Both the position numbers and the translations under genes were made by a program. This document shows, one piece after another, positions 1 through 7,658 of a stretch of 64,000 bases of DNA (its first letter is position 1; each line of letters begins with the position of its first letter). Origin of the DNA: Candidatus Poseidoniaceae archaeon (lineage in GTDB: Archaea; Thermoplasmatota; Poseidoniia; Poseidoniales; Poseidoniaceae); assembly GCA_949372655.1 (NCBI GenBank), contig CASIAI010000009.1, positions 1 through 64,000 of the forward strand, in the 5' to 3' direction. Below the pieces are notes generated by a model. It was not told where the DNA came from. It saw nothing but the letters and a program-made list of their open reading frames with translations, and did no database searches.

Positions 1-67
1 TAGATTGAGATAAAATGTAACTAACAGTAAAACTAACACTTATTGATTTGAAGCCGTTCGCTTAGTC

Positions 68-1258
68 ATGGTCTCACCTCACGAAGTGGTTGAGGTTGTG
101 GTTATCAGTATGCGAGATGCGTTTCTTGCAGTTACTGTTTTCGTCGCAGCGATGGTATTTCTGTTCAGTTGGTTACAATATGCTACAAGCGGACGTTTTG
201 TCGAATATATTCGTAGAAAAAAGAAACTACAGCCAATAATTGGGGCGCTGATGGGGTTAACCCCTGGTTGTGGTGGTGCCATTGTCATGATGCCAATGTA
301 TGCGCGTGGTTATGTTTCATACGGTACAGTATTGGCTACTTTAATCGCAACATTAGGTGATTCAGCCTTTATTTTGATTGGAGCAGCAATTACAGACTCA
401 AGTTTTGTTGCCCCTTTGATAGCAGTTCATGCTATTTCCTTCGTTACCGGCGTATCATGGGGATATCTGGTCGATATGACAGGTACAACCCCACACAAAC
501 CATTGGGTCGTTTTGGACCTAGTATTGGCGAAGAACCGCCGAAGGTCGAATCAGGTAATGAATCACCGTTGAATGACTTGCCTCGTGAAGAGCCAGGGGG
601 TCTTGGCTACAAAATCCTTCATCAGGGTTACTTGATATGGTGGAGTGTTACCGTGATAGGTTTGATTTTTGCAATTCTACTAATGGTTTGGTCCGGTCAA
701 GATCCAGATTACAGTCTTGAATTATCTTTTGACCCTACCAGTATGGATGGCTTCATAACATGGGTTGGGGTAATTGGAACTAGTCTTTCGATAATATTGT
801 ATATTGCACAGAAGAATTGGATAGGTGACGATACCGAAGCAACTATTGGGGATAAATTACATTCCATGCGTGAGACTATGATTCACTCTGCAAGTGAAAC
901 CGCTTTCGTTACTTTCTGGGTTATGATTGCCTATCTCGCCTTCGAATTTGGAATGTTATTTAGCGGCATCTCGGAGCAGGATATGAGTGCTTACGGTGAC
1001 GGATTTATCGTTGTTATCGCAGCATCGATAATTGGCTTGATACCTGGCTGTGGACCACAAATTATCGTGATTACAGCCTATACAAAAGATATAATTTCAT
1101 TCCCTGCATTAGCTGCCAATGCAATCAGTCAAGACGGAGATGCATTGTTTCCGTTACTTGTACGCCACAAAGCTGCAAGTCTCTGGGCGACGATACATAC
1201 TACGATTCCAGCAATAATCGTAGGAGTGATCTTGTTGATTGCAGGTGTAAAACCTTGA
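68..1258 (+). CDS. Putative 10-TM metal exporter / manganese transporter-like permease (ArsP_2-type)
   Basis: This is a 396-residue polytopic membrane protein, predicted to move a metal or similar small solute across the cytoplasmic membrane. It has an internal duplication: TPGCGG near residue 65, followed by a hydrophobic segment and a GDSAF motif, is echoed by IPGCGP near residue 324 followed by QDGDALF. This paired (T/I)PGCG...GDxxF layout is what I know from the family called putative 10TM heavy-metal exporter or manganese transporter. A hydrophilic loop at about residues 140-185 separates the two halves. An in-frame stop lies 24 bases before the ATG and no clear Shine-Dalgarno precedes it, so the transcript may be leaderless. 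The substrate is inferred from family naming only, and no metal riboswitch was recognised upstream. Confidence 0.7.
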   Translation: MVSPHEVVEVVVISMRDAFLAVTVFVAAMVFLFSWLQYATSGRFVEYIRRKKKLQPIIGALMGLTPGCGGAIVMMPMYARGYVSYGTVLATLIATLGDSAFILIGAAITDSSFVAPLIAVHAISFVTGVSWGYLVDMTGTTPHKPLGRFGPSIGEEPPKVESGNESPLNDLPREEPGGLGYKILHQGYLIWWSVTVIGLIFAILLMVWSGQDPDYSLELSFDPTSMDGFITWVGVIGTSLSIILYIAQKNWIGDDTEATIGDKLHSMRETMIHSASETAFVTFWVMIAYLAFEFGMLFSGISEQDMSAYGDGFIVVIAASIIGLIPGCGPQIIVITAYTKDIISFPALAANAISQDGDALFPLLVRHKAASLWATIHTTIPAIIVGVILLIAGVKP

Positions 1259-1531
1259 CGAGGTTCTAGTGCTTTCCATAGCAATTCAATAGGTTTCAAA
1301 TCTTTTTCATATCCCATGGAATCAGATGGCACAGCCGACTTTCCATCAAGTCCGCAAGCAAGGGCCAATATAACATCATCAACACGTTGAGGAACTTACT
1401 TGTCGATCTATCCAAAGGCGCATGGAGTAAATGGGAAGATTGAACTGACTAGCGGACTTCAATCTAAGTCTGTAGTAAGGACCAAAACCAGATCATTTTT
1501 GACTGTTCTTTTATAAAGGTTGGAGGAAGAT
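1259..1531. other. Non-coding gap between permease and accessory block
   Basis: I find no convincing gene here. A minus-strand open frame spans its first part but overlaps the permease and lacks family features. The right end holds a TATA-like element and a Shine-Dalgarno sequence described separately. Confidence 0.4.
1509..1526 (+). promoter_or_regulatory. TATA-like box followed by strong Shine-Dalgarno
   Basis: TTTTATAAAGG (1509-1519) resembles an archaeal TATA box, and GGAGG (1522-1526) lies five bases before an ATG at 1532. If both act together the leader would be extremely short, so the two signals may belong to different transcripts. Confidence 0.35.
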
Positions 1532-1645
1532 ATGTACTGCCGAAATTTAAACAATTATTTGATGGATTTTTGCTTTTTGTTAATCCAGGCTAACTCCAAT
1601 AATCGGCAAGCACAGGGGGCCCACATTCTTTTGAAAACAGGGTGA
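1532..1645 (+). CDS. Possible 37-residue small ORF behind an orphan Shine-Dalgarno
   Basis: The ATG at 1532 has a GGAGG five bases upstream and opens a 37-codon frame ending in TGA at 1643-1645. The product would begin MYCRNLNNY and has no recognisable domain. Most of the frame lies antisense to the 3' end of the minus-strand gene that ends at 1555, so at most one of the two is likely to be optimised for coding here. It may be a real small protein, or the surviving start of a gene displaced when the accessory block was rearranged. The expression signals are the only support. Confidence 0.25.
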   Translation: MYCRNLNNYLMDFCFLLIQANSNNRQAQGAHILLKTG

Positions 1646-2091
1646 CTTTGCAAATCATTGTCTTTAGATATAATTTCTTCAACCAATTCCTTGATGGCAA
1701 TCGAGAGATTTGGCATTACAAGAGTGATATCTTTCTTTTTTCCACCCTTATACTCTGGATTCGAATTTAATAATTCAACAATTTTTTCAACTTCCATATG
1801 AAAAAGTAACATTAATTCACGACGAATTAAATGTCTTATTCCAAATGCTGGACGCCCAATTGATTTGCCCTTTCTTCCTCTTGGGCCTCTTTTTTTTAGA
1901 ATTCGTTCAAAGATGTTTTGATCTATTCTCAATGTATGCCTATAATTCGTCTTATGGCATTCCCATAATTTAGTATGTAATGGGCCACTATTATCTCGAC
2001 TTAAAGTAGTATAGACCTCTTTTTTATATTCAGAGTGAAACCGATTACCATTAATATGCCTAATAATTTCTAAGTTTGGAATAGCATTCAT
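1555..2091 (-). CDS. Hypothetical basic protein
   Basis: This is a 178-residue protein I cannot assign to a family. It has a strongly basic centre (KKRGPRGRKGKSIGRP, about residues 66-81) reminiscent of an AT-hook-like or nucleic-acid-binding linker. That is followed by amphipathic helices (HLIRRELMLLFHMEVEKIVELL), a glycine/lysine-rich turn and a C-terminal segment containing CAC. The minus-strand start is supported by GGAGA a few bases upstream of the ATG. It stands alone on this strand and is divergent from the gene at 2361. A DNA-binding or mobile-element accessory role is only a guess. Composition is AT-rich like the rest of the block. Confidence 0.6.
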   Translation of the reverse strand: MNAIPNLEIIRHINGNRFHSEYKKEVYTTLSRDNSGPLHTKLWECHKTNYRHTLRIDQNIFERILKKRGPRGRKGKSIGRPAFGIRHLIRRELMLLFHMEVEKIVELLNSNPEYKGGKKKDITLVMPNLSIAIKELVEEIISKDNDLQSHPVFKRMWAPCACRLLELAWINKKQKSIK

Positions 2092-2315
2092 ATTATCTCC
2101 AGTAAACGTTTATAATTAAACCTTTCAAAACCGATGCTTTATTTGGTTAGATATTTACAATATTAGAGCAGTAATACATTTGATTTTTTAATAGTTTAAG
2201 TACTATGAAATTGGATACATTTACAGAGAGAAATAACGCGAACAGAGGGCAGAAAAACGATAGATAAGTATGATAAAAACCACTCTATGTAGAAGCGTTT
2301 TTCATTTAATGTTGA

Positions 2316-2323
2316 TATATAAA
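2316..2323 (+). promoter_or_regulatory. TATA box for the gene at 2361
   Basis: TATATAAA lies 37 bases upstream of the ATG at 2361, in the divergent gap. A GGGG Shine-Dalgarno-like element at 2346-2349 lies between it and the start codon. Spacing fits an archaeal promoter with a short leader. Confidence 0.5.
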
Positions 2324-2360
2324 GCAGCATTATACTACACCGTGAAGGGGAAAGAAAATC

Positions 2361-2777
2361 ATGATACACACACCAACACGCGAAGAAGCCAGCCCTGAGC
2401 ACCTAACTGTAGATCACAATGATTTACCCATTCTCAGCACAGATGAAGTCATAACCAGCATCAGCGAAAGCAACATAGAGTTTCTACTCGATTTCCTGCA
2501 CTCTGAGAACCTTGGCCGCTACCAGTACATCGAACAACTCGGAGTAACTATTCAGAATGTGGGCGGCCTGGTTGTTCGCTGTATTACAGCCAGTAGTCAT
2601 GAACAAGCCTTGGTGAGTTTAGCTATGCTTAAGTGCACTGTTAAGGCAGTTGGCGGACGCCTAGAACTTGCTCCTTTCACAGTGATAGTTCCTTATGTTT
2701 CTGGAGTTCAAGAAGAACCGCCACATGAGGATGGACTCCCAGATTTATCAGTTGTTGAGAGCAGGGAGGTGGCTTGA
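2361..2777 (+). CDS. Hypothetical protein, paralogue of the 3400-3816 product
   Basis: This is a 138-residue soluble protein without a recognised family. Its central part (IQNVGGLVVRCITASSHEQA then an LAMLK helix and a terminal FTVIVPYV strand) aligns with IQNSGNYNVRCICVVDHFEC...LALMK...LVVMPFVV in the product of 3400-3816. The two genes therefore look like diverged duplicates. The predicted pattern of strands and one helix suggests a small alpha/beta fold. It has its own TATA box and a GGGG element before the ATG. The stop codon is directly followed by the GTG start of a 52-codon frame, suggesting a two-gene transcript. Confidence 0.65.
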   Translation: MIHTPTREEASPEHLTVDHNDLPILSTDEVITSISESNIEFLLDFLHSENLGRYQYIEQLGVTIQNVGGLVVRCITASSHEQALVSLAMLKCTVKAVGGRLELAPFTVIVPYVSGVQEEPPHEDGLPDLSVVESREVA

Positions 2778-2936
2778 GTGAGTTCATTTAGCTCTTCTGA
2801 GGCCAGATACTACTTCAGTAAGGCCTGCGGCTTCCATCGCGGTGTCTTACCAGATCACCGTTGTAGTAACCCTGCAGCATGTAAGCGTACGCTGGATGCG
2901 GCTTATATTGCAGAGATGGAAGGCAGAAGAATTTAA
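2778..2936 (+). CDS. Small hypothetical protein, 52 aa
   Basis: A GTG immediately after the preceding stop opens a 52-codon frame ending in TAA at 2934-2936. GGGAGG (2764-2769) supplies a Shine-Dalgarno nine bases upstream. The peptide has three cysteines and three histidines or charged turns (KACGFHRG, DHRCSNPAACKR), which could bind a metal, but I recognise no family. The abutting stop and start and the good ribosome site are the main reasons to call it. The segment encoding SEAR (TGAGGCCAGATA) also occurs at the end of the 3049-3390 gene, a possible trace of shared ancestry or chance. Confidence 0.5.
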   Translation: MSSFSSSEARYYFSKACGFHRGVLPDHRCSNPAACKRTLDAAYIAEMEGRRI

Positions 2937-3048
2937 TTCCCATTCTCTTTAATTTAGTAGTCTTTTGAGAAAAAGATTACTACAATCAACCGATCTTGAA
3001 TGGCTAAAGAATAGTAAATTTTGCCGAGTAAGAAATGGAGGAATAAAA

Positions 3049-3390
3049 ATGAATATGAAACAAAAACAAATAGACAAAAAAACAAAACGAATGTATGTGA
3101 CACATGTAAGCAAATATCTGCGTTATAATTATACCAAACCATGCGTATCGATTAAGAAATCCTTAATCGCAGCTGAAAATATGATTTGTAGTGCAATTAT
3201 GAAGGAGGAAAAAATAGATTGGGCTGGAATAACCCACTTTACCAGTAAATTACGCCGTGACTATCCAGAATTTATTGTGGATGCACAACAATACATCGGG
3301 GAAACAATCGAAGTTGATGTTCCAACGGACATGACTCCTAGAGAATACAGAATTTGGTATTGTACGTTAACATTTGATGAGGCCAGATAA
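3049..3390 (+). CDS. Hypothetical protein, 113 aa
   Basis: I start this gene at the ATG at 3049, because GGAGG (3037-3041) sits seven bases upstream in the context GGAGGAATAAAA; the frame is open further upstream from a TTG at 2965 but without such a site. The product is basic at the N terminus (MNMKQKQIDKKTKR), then contains a helix-rich segment and an acidic C terminus ending TFDEAR. No family is recognised. The same ribosome-site context (GGAGGAATAAAG) precedes the gene at 4733, consistent with shared origin or regulation within the accessory block. The gene at 3400 follows after nine bases. Confidence 0.55.
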   Translation: MNMKQKQIDKKTKRMYVTHVSKYLRYNYTKPCVSIKKSLIAAENMICSAIMKEEKIDWAGITHFTSKLRRDYPEFIVDAQQYIGETIEVDVPTDMTPREYRIWYCTLTFDEAR

Positions 3391-3399
3391 TCAGGGAAT

Positions 3400-3816
3400 G
3401 TGAATAATATGAAACAAAAAACTAGCCAGAAAAACCAAGCAGATAACTGGGGTGCTGATAGCCTTCCAAAACTAACAGACCATGATACTAATGTGGCTTT
3501 GAGCCATGAGAATAGAGCGTGGGCGATGAATTTCTCTAAATTAGAACATATTGGTAAAATTCATTTTATGGATGGCATGGGTTTTACAATTCAAAATTCA
3601 GGTAATTATAATGTACGTTGTATCTGCGTTGTAGATCACTTTGAATGTAGAATTGGATTGGCTTTAATGAAAGAAACATTGGATAGTATTAGAGTCAATT
3701 TCGAGTTAGATAATCTGGTAGTCATGCCGTTTGTAGTACCAGAAAAAGAACAACAATTGGCAGAAGAAAATCAAATTACTCTCCCGCAAAAAGGTATCTA
3801 TTTCGATGTAGTTTAG
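3400..3816 (+). CDS. Hypothetical protein, paralogue of the 2361-2777 product
   Basis: This is a 138-residue protein of unknown function. It shares with the 2361 product the same length, an IQN-(V/S)-G motif, a VRCI strand, an LAxxK helix and a C-terminal hydrophobic strand before an acidic tail, which supports duplication followed by strong divergence. The start may be GTG 3400 or ATG 3409; GGGAA upstream is a weak ribosome site for either. It probably shares a transcript with the gene ending at 3390. No catalytic motif is visible. Confidence 0.6.
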   Translation: MNNMKQKTSQKNQADNWGADSLPKLTDHDTNVALSHENRAWAMNFSKLEHIGKIHFMDGMGFTIQNSGNYNVRCICVVDHFECRIGLALMKETLDSIRVNFELDNLVVMPFVVPEKEQQLAEENQITLPQKGIYFDVV

Positions 3817-3844
3817 AGTATAAAAATAGTATGATTTAGATGAG

Positions 3845-3854
3845 TTTATATAGG
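3845..3854 (+). promoter_or_regulatory. TATA box for the phosphatase gene
   Basis: TTTATATAGG lies 28 bases before the ATG at 3883. GGTGA at 3874-3878 is the probable Shine-Dalgarno. Confidence 0.45.
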
Positions 3855-3882
3855 CTAAAAGATATTAAATTATGGTGATAAA

Positions 3883-4719
3883 ATGAGGAATGAATTAATT
3901 GAAAAGTTGCTGCGAGTGGCCCTAATAAATGGTAAAAATGTATGGGTTATTGGCGATGTTCATGGATTCAATAAGACCCTTCGCAGTCTTGTAGAAAAAA
4001 TAAACCTACAACAAGGAGATTATGTTGTATTGCTTGGAGACCTGATAGATAGAGGTCCAAATTCATATGATGTTGTTCAATTTGCTAAGAGTTCTGACAA
4101 CATAGTTTGTGTAAAAGGAAATCACGAAAAGATGATGATTGAAACATTATCTCTTCAGGGCTTAGAATCTCCAGGAATTGATTTAGCAACTTGGCTTTAC
4201 AATGGTGGCCTTGCTACTGCCACCTCGTACATTAACGCATATACAGACAAAACAGGTAATGAGATGACAGAATTACTTGACATGGCAATTGAGGAAGACA
4301 AAGTATGGATGAACCAACTTCCAAGTGAAATCGTCTTGGAAAAATGGCGTTTAGTACATGCAGGATATGATCCTGAAATTGATTTAGATTGTCAAACCGA
4401 TACTGAGATGCTACATATTCGTAAACCGTTTCACGACGCAACTGAACCGATTGACCCACAAAGAACAGTAGTGTTTGGTCATACTCCAACAGCAGGTTTA
4501 CCAGGGCATAGCAAGTTATTCTGGGGTAAGGTTTGGTTTTCGCCAGTATTACTACCCTCAGTGCGCTCTGCAGCAATTGGTATAGACACATGCGTATTTC
4601 ACAATTTAGACGCCCCAGCGGTGCTTACAGCGTATAATTTACAGGATAATAGAATAATTCAGCAATCACGGGTAGAGCCGTGGAACAAGAGAGCAATAAA
4701 ACAAGCAAATGAAGTATAA
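3883..4719 (+). CDS. PPP-type metallophosphoesterase (Ser/Thr phosphatase or ApaH-like)
   Basis: This 278-residue enzyme belongs to the calcineurin-like metallophosphoesterases. The signature blocks are present and in order: GDVHGF (residues 24-29), GDLIDRG (52-58), GNHE (79-82) and a distal GHTP near residue 199. These supply the Asp, His and Asn ligands of a dinuclear metal site and the catalytic His. Family members dephosphorylate phosphoproteins (lambda-phosphatase type) or hydrolyse diadenosine tetraphosphate symmetrically (ApaH type); the sequence alone does not decide. It has its own TATA box and is followed after 13 bases by a 92-residue orphan behind a strong Shine-Dalgarno, so the two are probably co-transcribed. 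The location in a block of orphan genes is compatible with a viral or plasmid origin. Confidence 0.85.
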   Translation: MRNELIEKLLRVALINGKNVWVIGDVHGFNKTLRSLVEKINLQQGDYVVLLGDLIDRGPNSYDVVQFAKSSDNIVCVKGNHEKMMIETLSLQGLESPGIDLATWLYNGGLATATSYINAYTDKTGNEMTELLDMAIEEDKVWMNQLPSEIVLEKWRLVHAGYDPEIDLDCQTDTEMLHIRKPFHDATEPIDPQRTVVFGHTPTAGLPGHSKLFWGKVWFSPVLLPSVRSAAIGIDTCVFHNLDAPAVLTAYNLQDNRIIQQSRVEPWNKRAIKQANEV

Positions 4720-4732
4720 GGAGGAATAAAGA

Positions 4733-5011
4733 ATGACAGATTGGAAAGCAATAGGAAAAGAAAAGCAAGAAAAATATGAACAGAAAATAAATGATTGGAA
4801 TAATACAGTTATGCATTATCGTGAAGGGAGATTAGATTTCCCTGGATTGGTAGAAATTAGTACCGATGACTGGGGGGTTAGAGTGACTCTAACTTCAGAA
4901 CATTATGATGGGCCGGTCACTTTGAGTGCGGCATGGGAAATAATTTCAGTATACAGCGATGGCATGAGTGCAGCCTATGTCAATTGGGGTCTTAGCGAAA
5001 TTGAAACATAA
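4733..5011 (+). CDS. Hypothetical protein, 92 aa
   Basis: This is a small acidic protein of unknown family with a charged N-terminal helix (KAIGKEKQEKYEQKIN) and a beta-rich remainder (DDWGVRVTLTSEHYDG). The start is well supported by AAGGAGG (4718-4724), which overlaps the stop of the phosphatase gene, nine bases before the ATG. This suggests translational coupling to the phosphatase. The residues DDWGVRV also occur in the 1561-residue surface protein encoded at 19753; I regard that as chance. Confidence 0.6.
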   Translation: MTDWKAIGKEKQEKYEQKINDWNNTVMHYREGRLDFPGLVEISTDDWGVRVTLTSEHYDGPVTLSAAWEIISVYSDGMSAAYVNWGLSEIET

Positions 5012-5054
5012 TCAAAAATAGAAAATAGTTGCCAAAGGCCGAAGCATAATGATG

Positions 5055-5447
5055 TCAGTAGGGGCGACTAATTCCCCTTTGTGAAACAAGTGTCCAGAAC
5101 ATTATGTCCAGACTGGAGTAATAGCGTGTGATTACGTTCTGAGAGAATTCATCAGAACCGTTTAAGGAAAGTGCAGCCCATTCTCTATATCCGAAGCATA
5201 ATTGATTATCACGCTTTAGTCTTTGAGCAATTGTACCACGGGCTGAATTACAGCCCTTACAACATATCACTATGTTTGTGAGGCAAGATTTGCCTCCATC
5301 TGCTAGTCGAACAATATGTTCAATTGTGGCAGACGAAAACGTGTTCTCTTTAGATGACGTCATTATAACCCAGCATATTGGGCATAGTTCACCAACTTTA
5401 GAGTCACGCATTAAGATTAAATTATTATTATAATTACGTTTATACAT
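5055..5447 (-). CDS. HNH endonuclease
   Basis: This is a 130-residue HNH-family nuclease. A zinc-finger pair CPIC and CKGC flanks the catalytic core: the motif IEHIVRLADGG supplies the general-base histidine, and NIVICCKGCNSARG supplies the asparagine and second Cys pair of the beta-beta-alpha-metal fold. Such proteins are common in mobile elements, restriction systems and homing endonucleases. No methyltransferase or terminase lies beside it, so its role is open. It is convergent with the orphan at 4733. No clear Shine-Dalgarno precedes the ATG at 5447; a second in-frame ATG lies at 5411, and both starts keep the whole motif. Confidence 0.8.
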   Translation of the reverse strand: MYKRNYNNNLILMRDSKVGELCPICWVIMTSSKENTFSSATIEHIVRLADGGKSCLTNIVICCKGCNSARGTIAQRLKRDNQLCFGYREWAALSLNGSDEFSQNVITRYYSSLDIMFWTLVSQRGISRPY

Positions 5448-5635
5448 AATATTGAATTTAGTCGTTGACTAACATCATAGCCGAATTCGATGAACTCGAC
5501 AAGCTTCGGCCCTAAGGCAGACTATCCTACAATCAATTGCTAAAAAATATTTTCCAACTAATTGATTATCCACTTTAGCGGACTTCTCTCCAAGCCCGGG
5601 AGTGAAGACTATTTGTTTCAATCTTAATTTAGAAA
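5448..5635. other. Gap between the HNH and S15 peptidase genes
   Basis: A minus-strand open frame crosses part of this region but I see no family support. A short inverted repeat, GCCGAA (5480-5485) with TTCGGC (5505-5510), is the only structure noted and is within what chance allows. Confidence 0.3.
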
Positions 5636-7513
5636 TTAGGAATTTTGTAGACAAATTGGCGAAGTACATTGAACAGTCTGATAATATTCTCTGGTTCCAG
5701 GGTCAAACATGTCTAGTTGTAAAGTTGAACCAGAATCGATCACAGTTGTGATGCTAGAAGCGGCAGATGGAAGATAATCTTCACCAGTACTGCGAAGTGT
5801 AAGACGAATTGTATGCCCTGCTTCAACTTCTACGTCCATCGGGAAAAATTCCATCAATGCAGTTATATCATCGGTTAATGGGTTCCATGCTTGTTCATCT
5901 GAACCTCCAGCATGATATCTCAAATCCATAATCGCATGTCCAATATGAATACAATTTCCACTATTACAATCTTCTAGTAAGGCATAGATTTGCCCTCCAA
6001 TGGTTGCGGTATTGACATTAACATGCAAGCGTGGCAAGCCGCCAAAGTATAGGTTTTCTTCAAGGGGAGGAGTCTCATAAACGGGTCCAGAGTTAGTATC
6101 GGGGAAAATTGTATTCCCTCCACCAGTAGAGGTTAAGTTAGAACTTCCTAATTCCCAACTTATTTGTGTAGTATTTGTCATTGGATAACGGTCTTCAAAG
6201 CGCCAGTCTCCTTGGTTGGACTGAATTTCAACTCCTAGCCATGGTTGAGGACCTTCATCTTTGAGATAGTAAGTAAACCACTCGAGTAGGTCTTGCATCC
6301 AATCCATTCGCACCATTTCAGGGAATGCTTCGACTCCACGCCCTACGCCACTGCGCTCAAACATAATATCGGCTCGGTCAGGATAATCGTGGTCCCATTG
6401 TCCAAACAACCCTTTGGCCTCAATATCAGCATCATATAATTTGTTTATCGTTGGAATCGCCATATGTGGGTCGACATTCCAATCATGCATTCCTTGAATT
6501 AGATAGACACTACCATTGTAATTATCTAACACTCGTTCAAGGAAATATCGTTCGCCCCAATAATTTCCAGCAGCTTCACCGCCCCAAGCCCAAGCAGCAC
6601 CACCTGTCGCTGGACCGGCAATATAATCAGGACACATGTTTCCAGTATCTTCTAAATCACCATCAATTCCATACGAGCCATAAACTCCATTGTGCATTAT
6701 TGGGGCTCTCGCTTCGCTACTACCGTTACGCCACATTAATTCCATAACACCAATTAAGCCTGAAATTGGAACAATTGTCGTTAGATGTTCATTACCAAAC
6801 ATTGCTGCTTGCCATGGAGTAGAGCCGTCATAGGATTTCCCAATCATACCAACATTACCATTGCTCCAATTTTGTGTACCTAGCCAAGTTACTGCTGCAT
6901 CAACTCCCAGTTGCTCAGCAGTACCCATCAAGTCCATACAATGATTTGAGCGTCCAGTACCCATAACTGAAACTTGAGCGAATGCAAAACCATGTGGAAT
7001 AATTTGCTCTATCATCATAGTACCTAGCCAGGTTCCTGGTTCTTCAATTCCGCCAGTTTCTACCGAGGCTTCATCAAAATATGGCCCAAATTCAGCGATT
7101 ACTGGAACCGTCATATTACCATCTAGAATTGGAACCCATACCGCAAGACTGACTTTTCCATTTGGCGCTGAGCCGCCTTCTTCTATCGGTAAATCAAATT
7201 CTACAAAGTGATGTGTCCCCATCCATAACGATGCTCCATCTGGGCCGGTCAAATTACCGTTTTCAAGGACATAAGAATTTTGTTCAGTGGTACTATAATT
7301 CTCAAGATAACGCATATCAATTGGAGTATAGCTTTCTTCTATTTGTTCTTGAATAGCCTGTTCTTCAAGAGGTGCGCCAATGATTCGACTGATCAATAAG
7401 AATACCAGAACAACTGCGATTGTAGCGCCTAAGGCTGCATTAGACGAACGCATGGAATGCTTCTTTCCAGACTTACCTTTTATGAGTTCAGCCTCTAGAA
7501 TTGGCTCGTCCAT
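5636..7513 (-). CDS. Membrane-anchored S15-family peptidase (CocE/NonD, X-Pro dipeptidyl-peptidase-like)
   Basis: This 625-residue alpha/beta hydrolase is probably displayed outside the cell and cleaves peptides or acyl esters. A short basic N terminus precedes one hydrophobic helix (about residues 28-45), likely an uncleaved signal anchor. The nucleophile elbow GKSYDGS places the catalytic serine at about residue 227. GMHDWNVDPH holds the likely acid, and GQWDHDYPDRAD the likely catalytic histidine. The C-terminal part, with strands ending in an HTIRLTLRSTG motif, fits the jelly-roll domain known as PepX C-terminal. Its family cleaves X-Pro dipeptides or small esters. It fits a lifestyle of degrading protein outside the cell, with the S8 and M28 enzymes in the same window. 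It is divergent from the surface protein at 7659. Confidence 0.85.
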   Translation of the reverse strand: MDEPILEAELIKGKSGKKHSMRSSNAALGATIAVVLVFLLISRIIGAPLEEQAIQEQIEESYTPIDMRYLENYSTTEQNSYVLENGNLTGPDGASLWMGTHHFVEFDLPIEEGGSAPNGKVSLAVWVPILDGNMTVPVIAEFGPYFDEASVETGGIEEPGTWLGTMMIEQIIPHGFAFAQVSVMGTGRSNHCMDLMGTAEQLGVDAAVTWLGTQNWSNGNVGMIGKSYDGSTPWQAAMFGNEHLTTIVPISGLIGVMELMWRNGSSEARAPIMHNGVYGSYGIDGDLEDTGNMCPDYIAGPATGGAAWAWGGEAAGNYWGERYFLERVLDNYNGSVYLIQGMHDWNVDPHMAIPTINKLYDADIEAKGLFGQWDHDYPDRADIMFERSGVGRGVEAFPEMVRMDWMQDLLEWFTYYLKDEGPQPWLGVEIQSNQGDWRFEDRYPMTNTTQISWELGSSNLTSTGGGNTIFPDTNSGPVYETPPLEENLYFGGLPRLHVNVNTATIGGQIYALLEDCNSGNCIHIGHAIMDLRYHAGGSDEQAWNPLTDDITALMEFFPMDVEVEAGHTIRLTLRSTGEDYLPSAASSITTVIDSGSTLQLDMFDPGTREYYQTVQCTSPICLQNS

Positions 7514-7658
7514 GCTCCGCTGAAACTATACTTACTCAAGAGATTGATGCTAATTGGTTTCATAATGTCAATCTAAATCTTCTGTTGAATCATAAAATTT
7601 TCATAAGTAACATCTTTGTTACCAAAGAGTATTTGATGCTAGGCAGATACCGATAGTT

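Noticed and set aside
1129-1368. Minus-strand open frame of 79 codons after the permease
   Set aside because: It overlaps the permease antisense, lacks a ribosome site and has no family features.
4864-4881. 18-base identity (ACCGATGACTGGGGGGTT) with about 23968-23985, encoding DDWGV in both genes
   Set aside because: The surrounding protein sequences do not align; most likely coincidence, not a repeat.
5475-5669. Minus-strand frame of 64 codons and a short inverted repeat near 5480-5510
   Set aside because: It overlaps the S15 peptidase 3' end and has no recognisable domain; the six-base stem is within chance.
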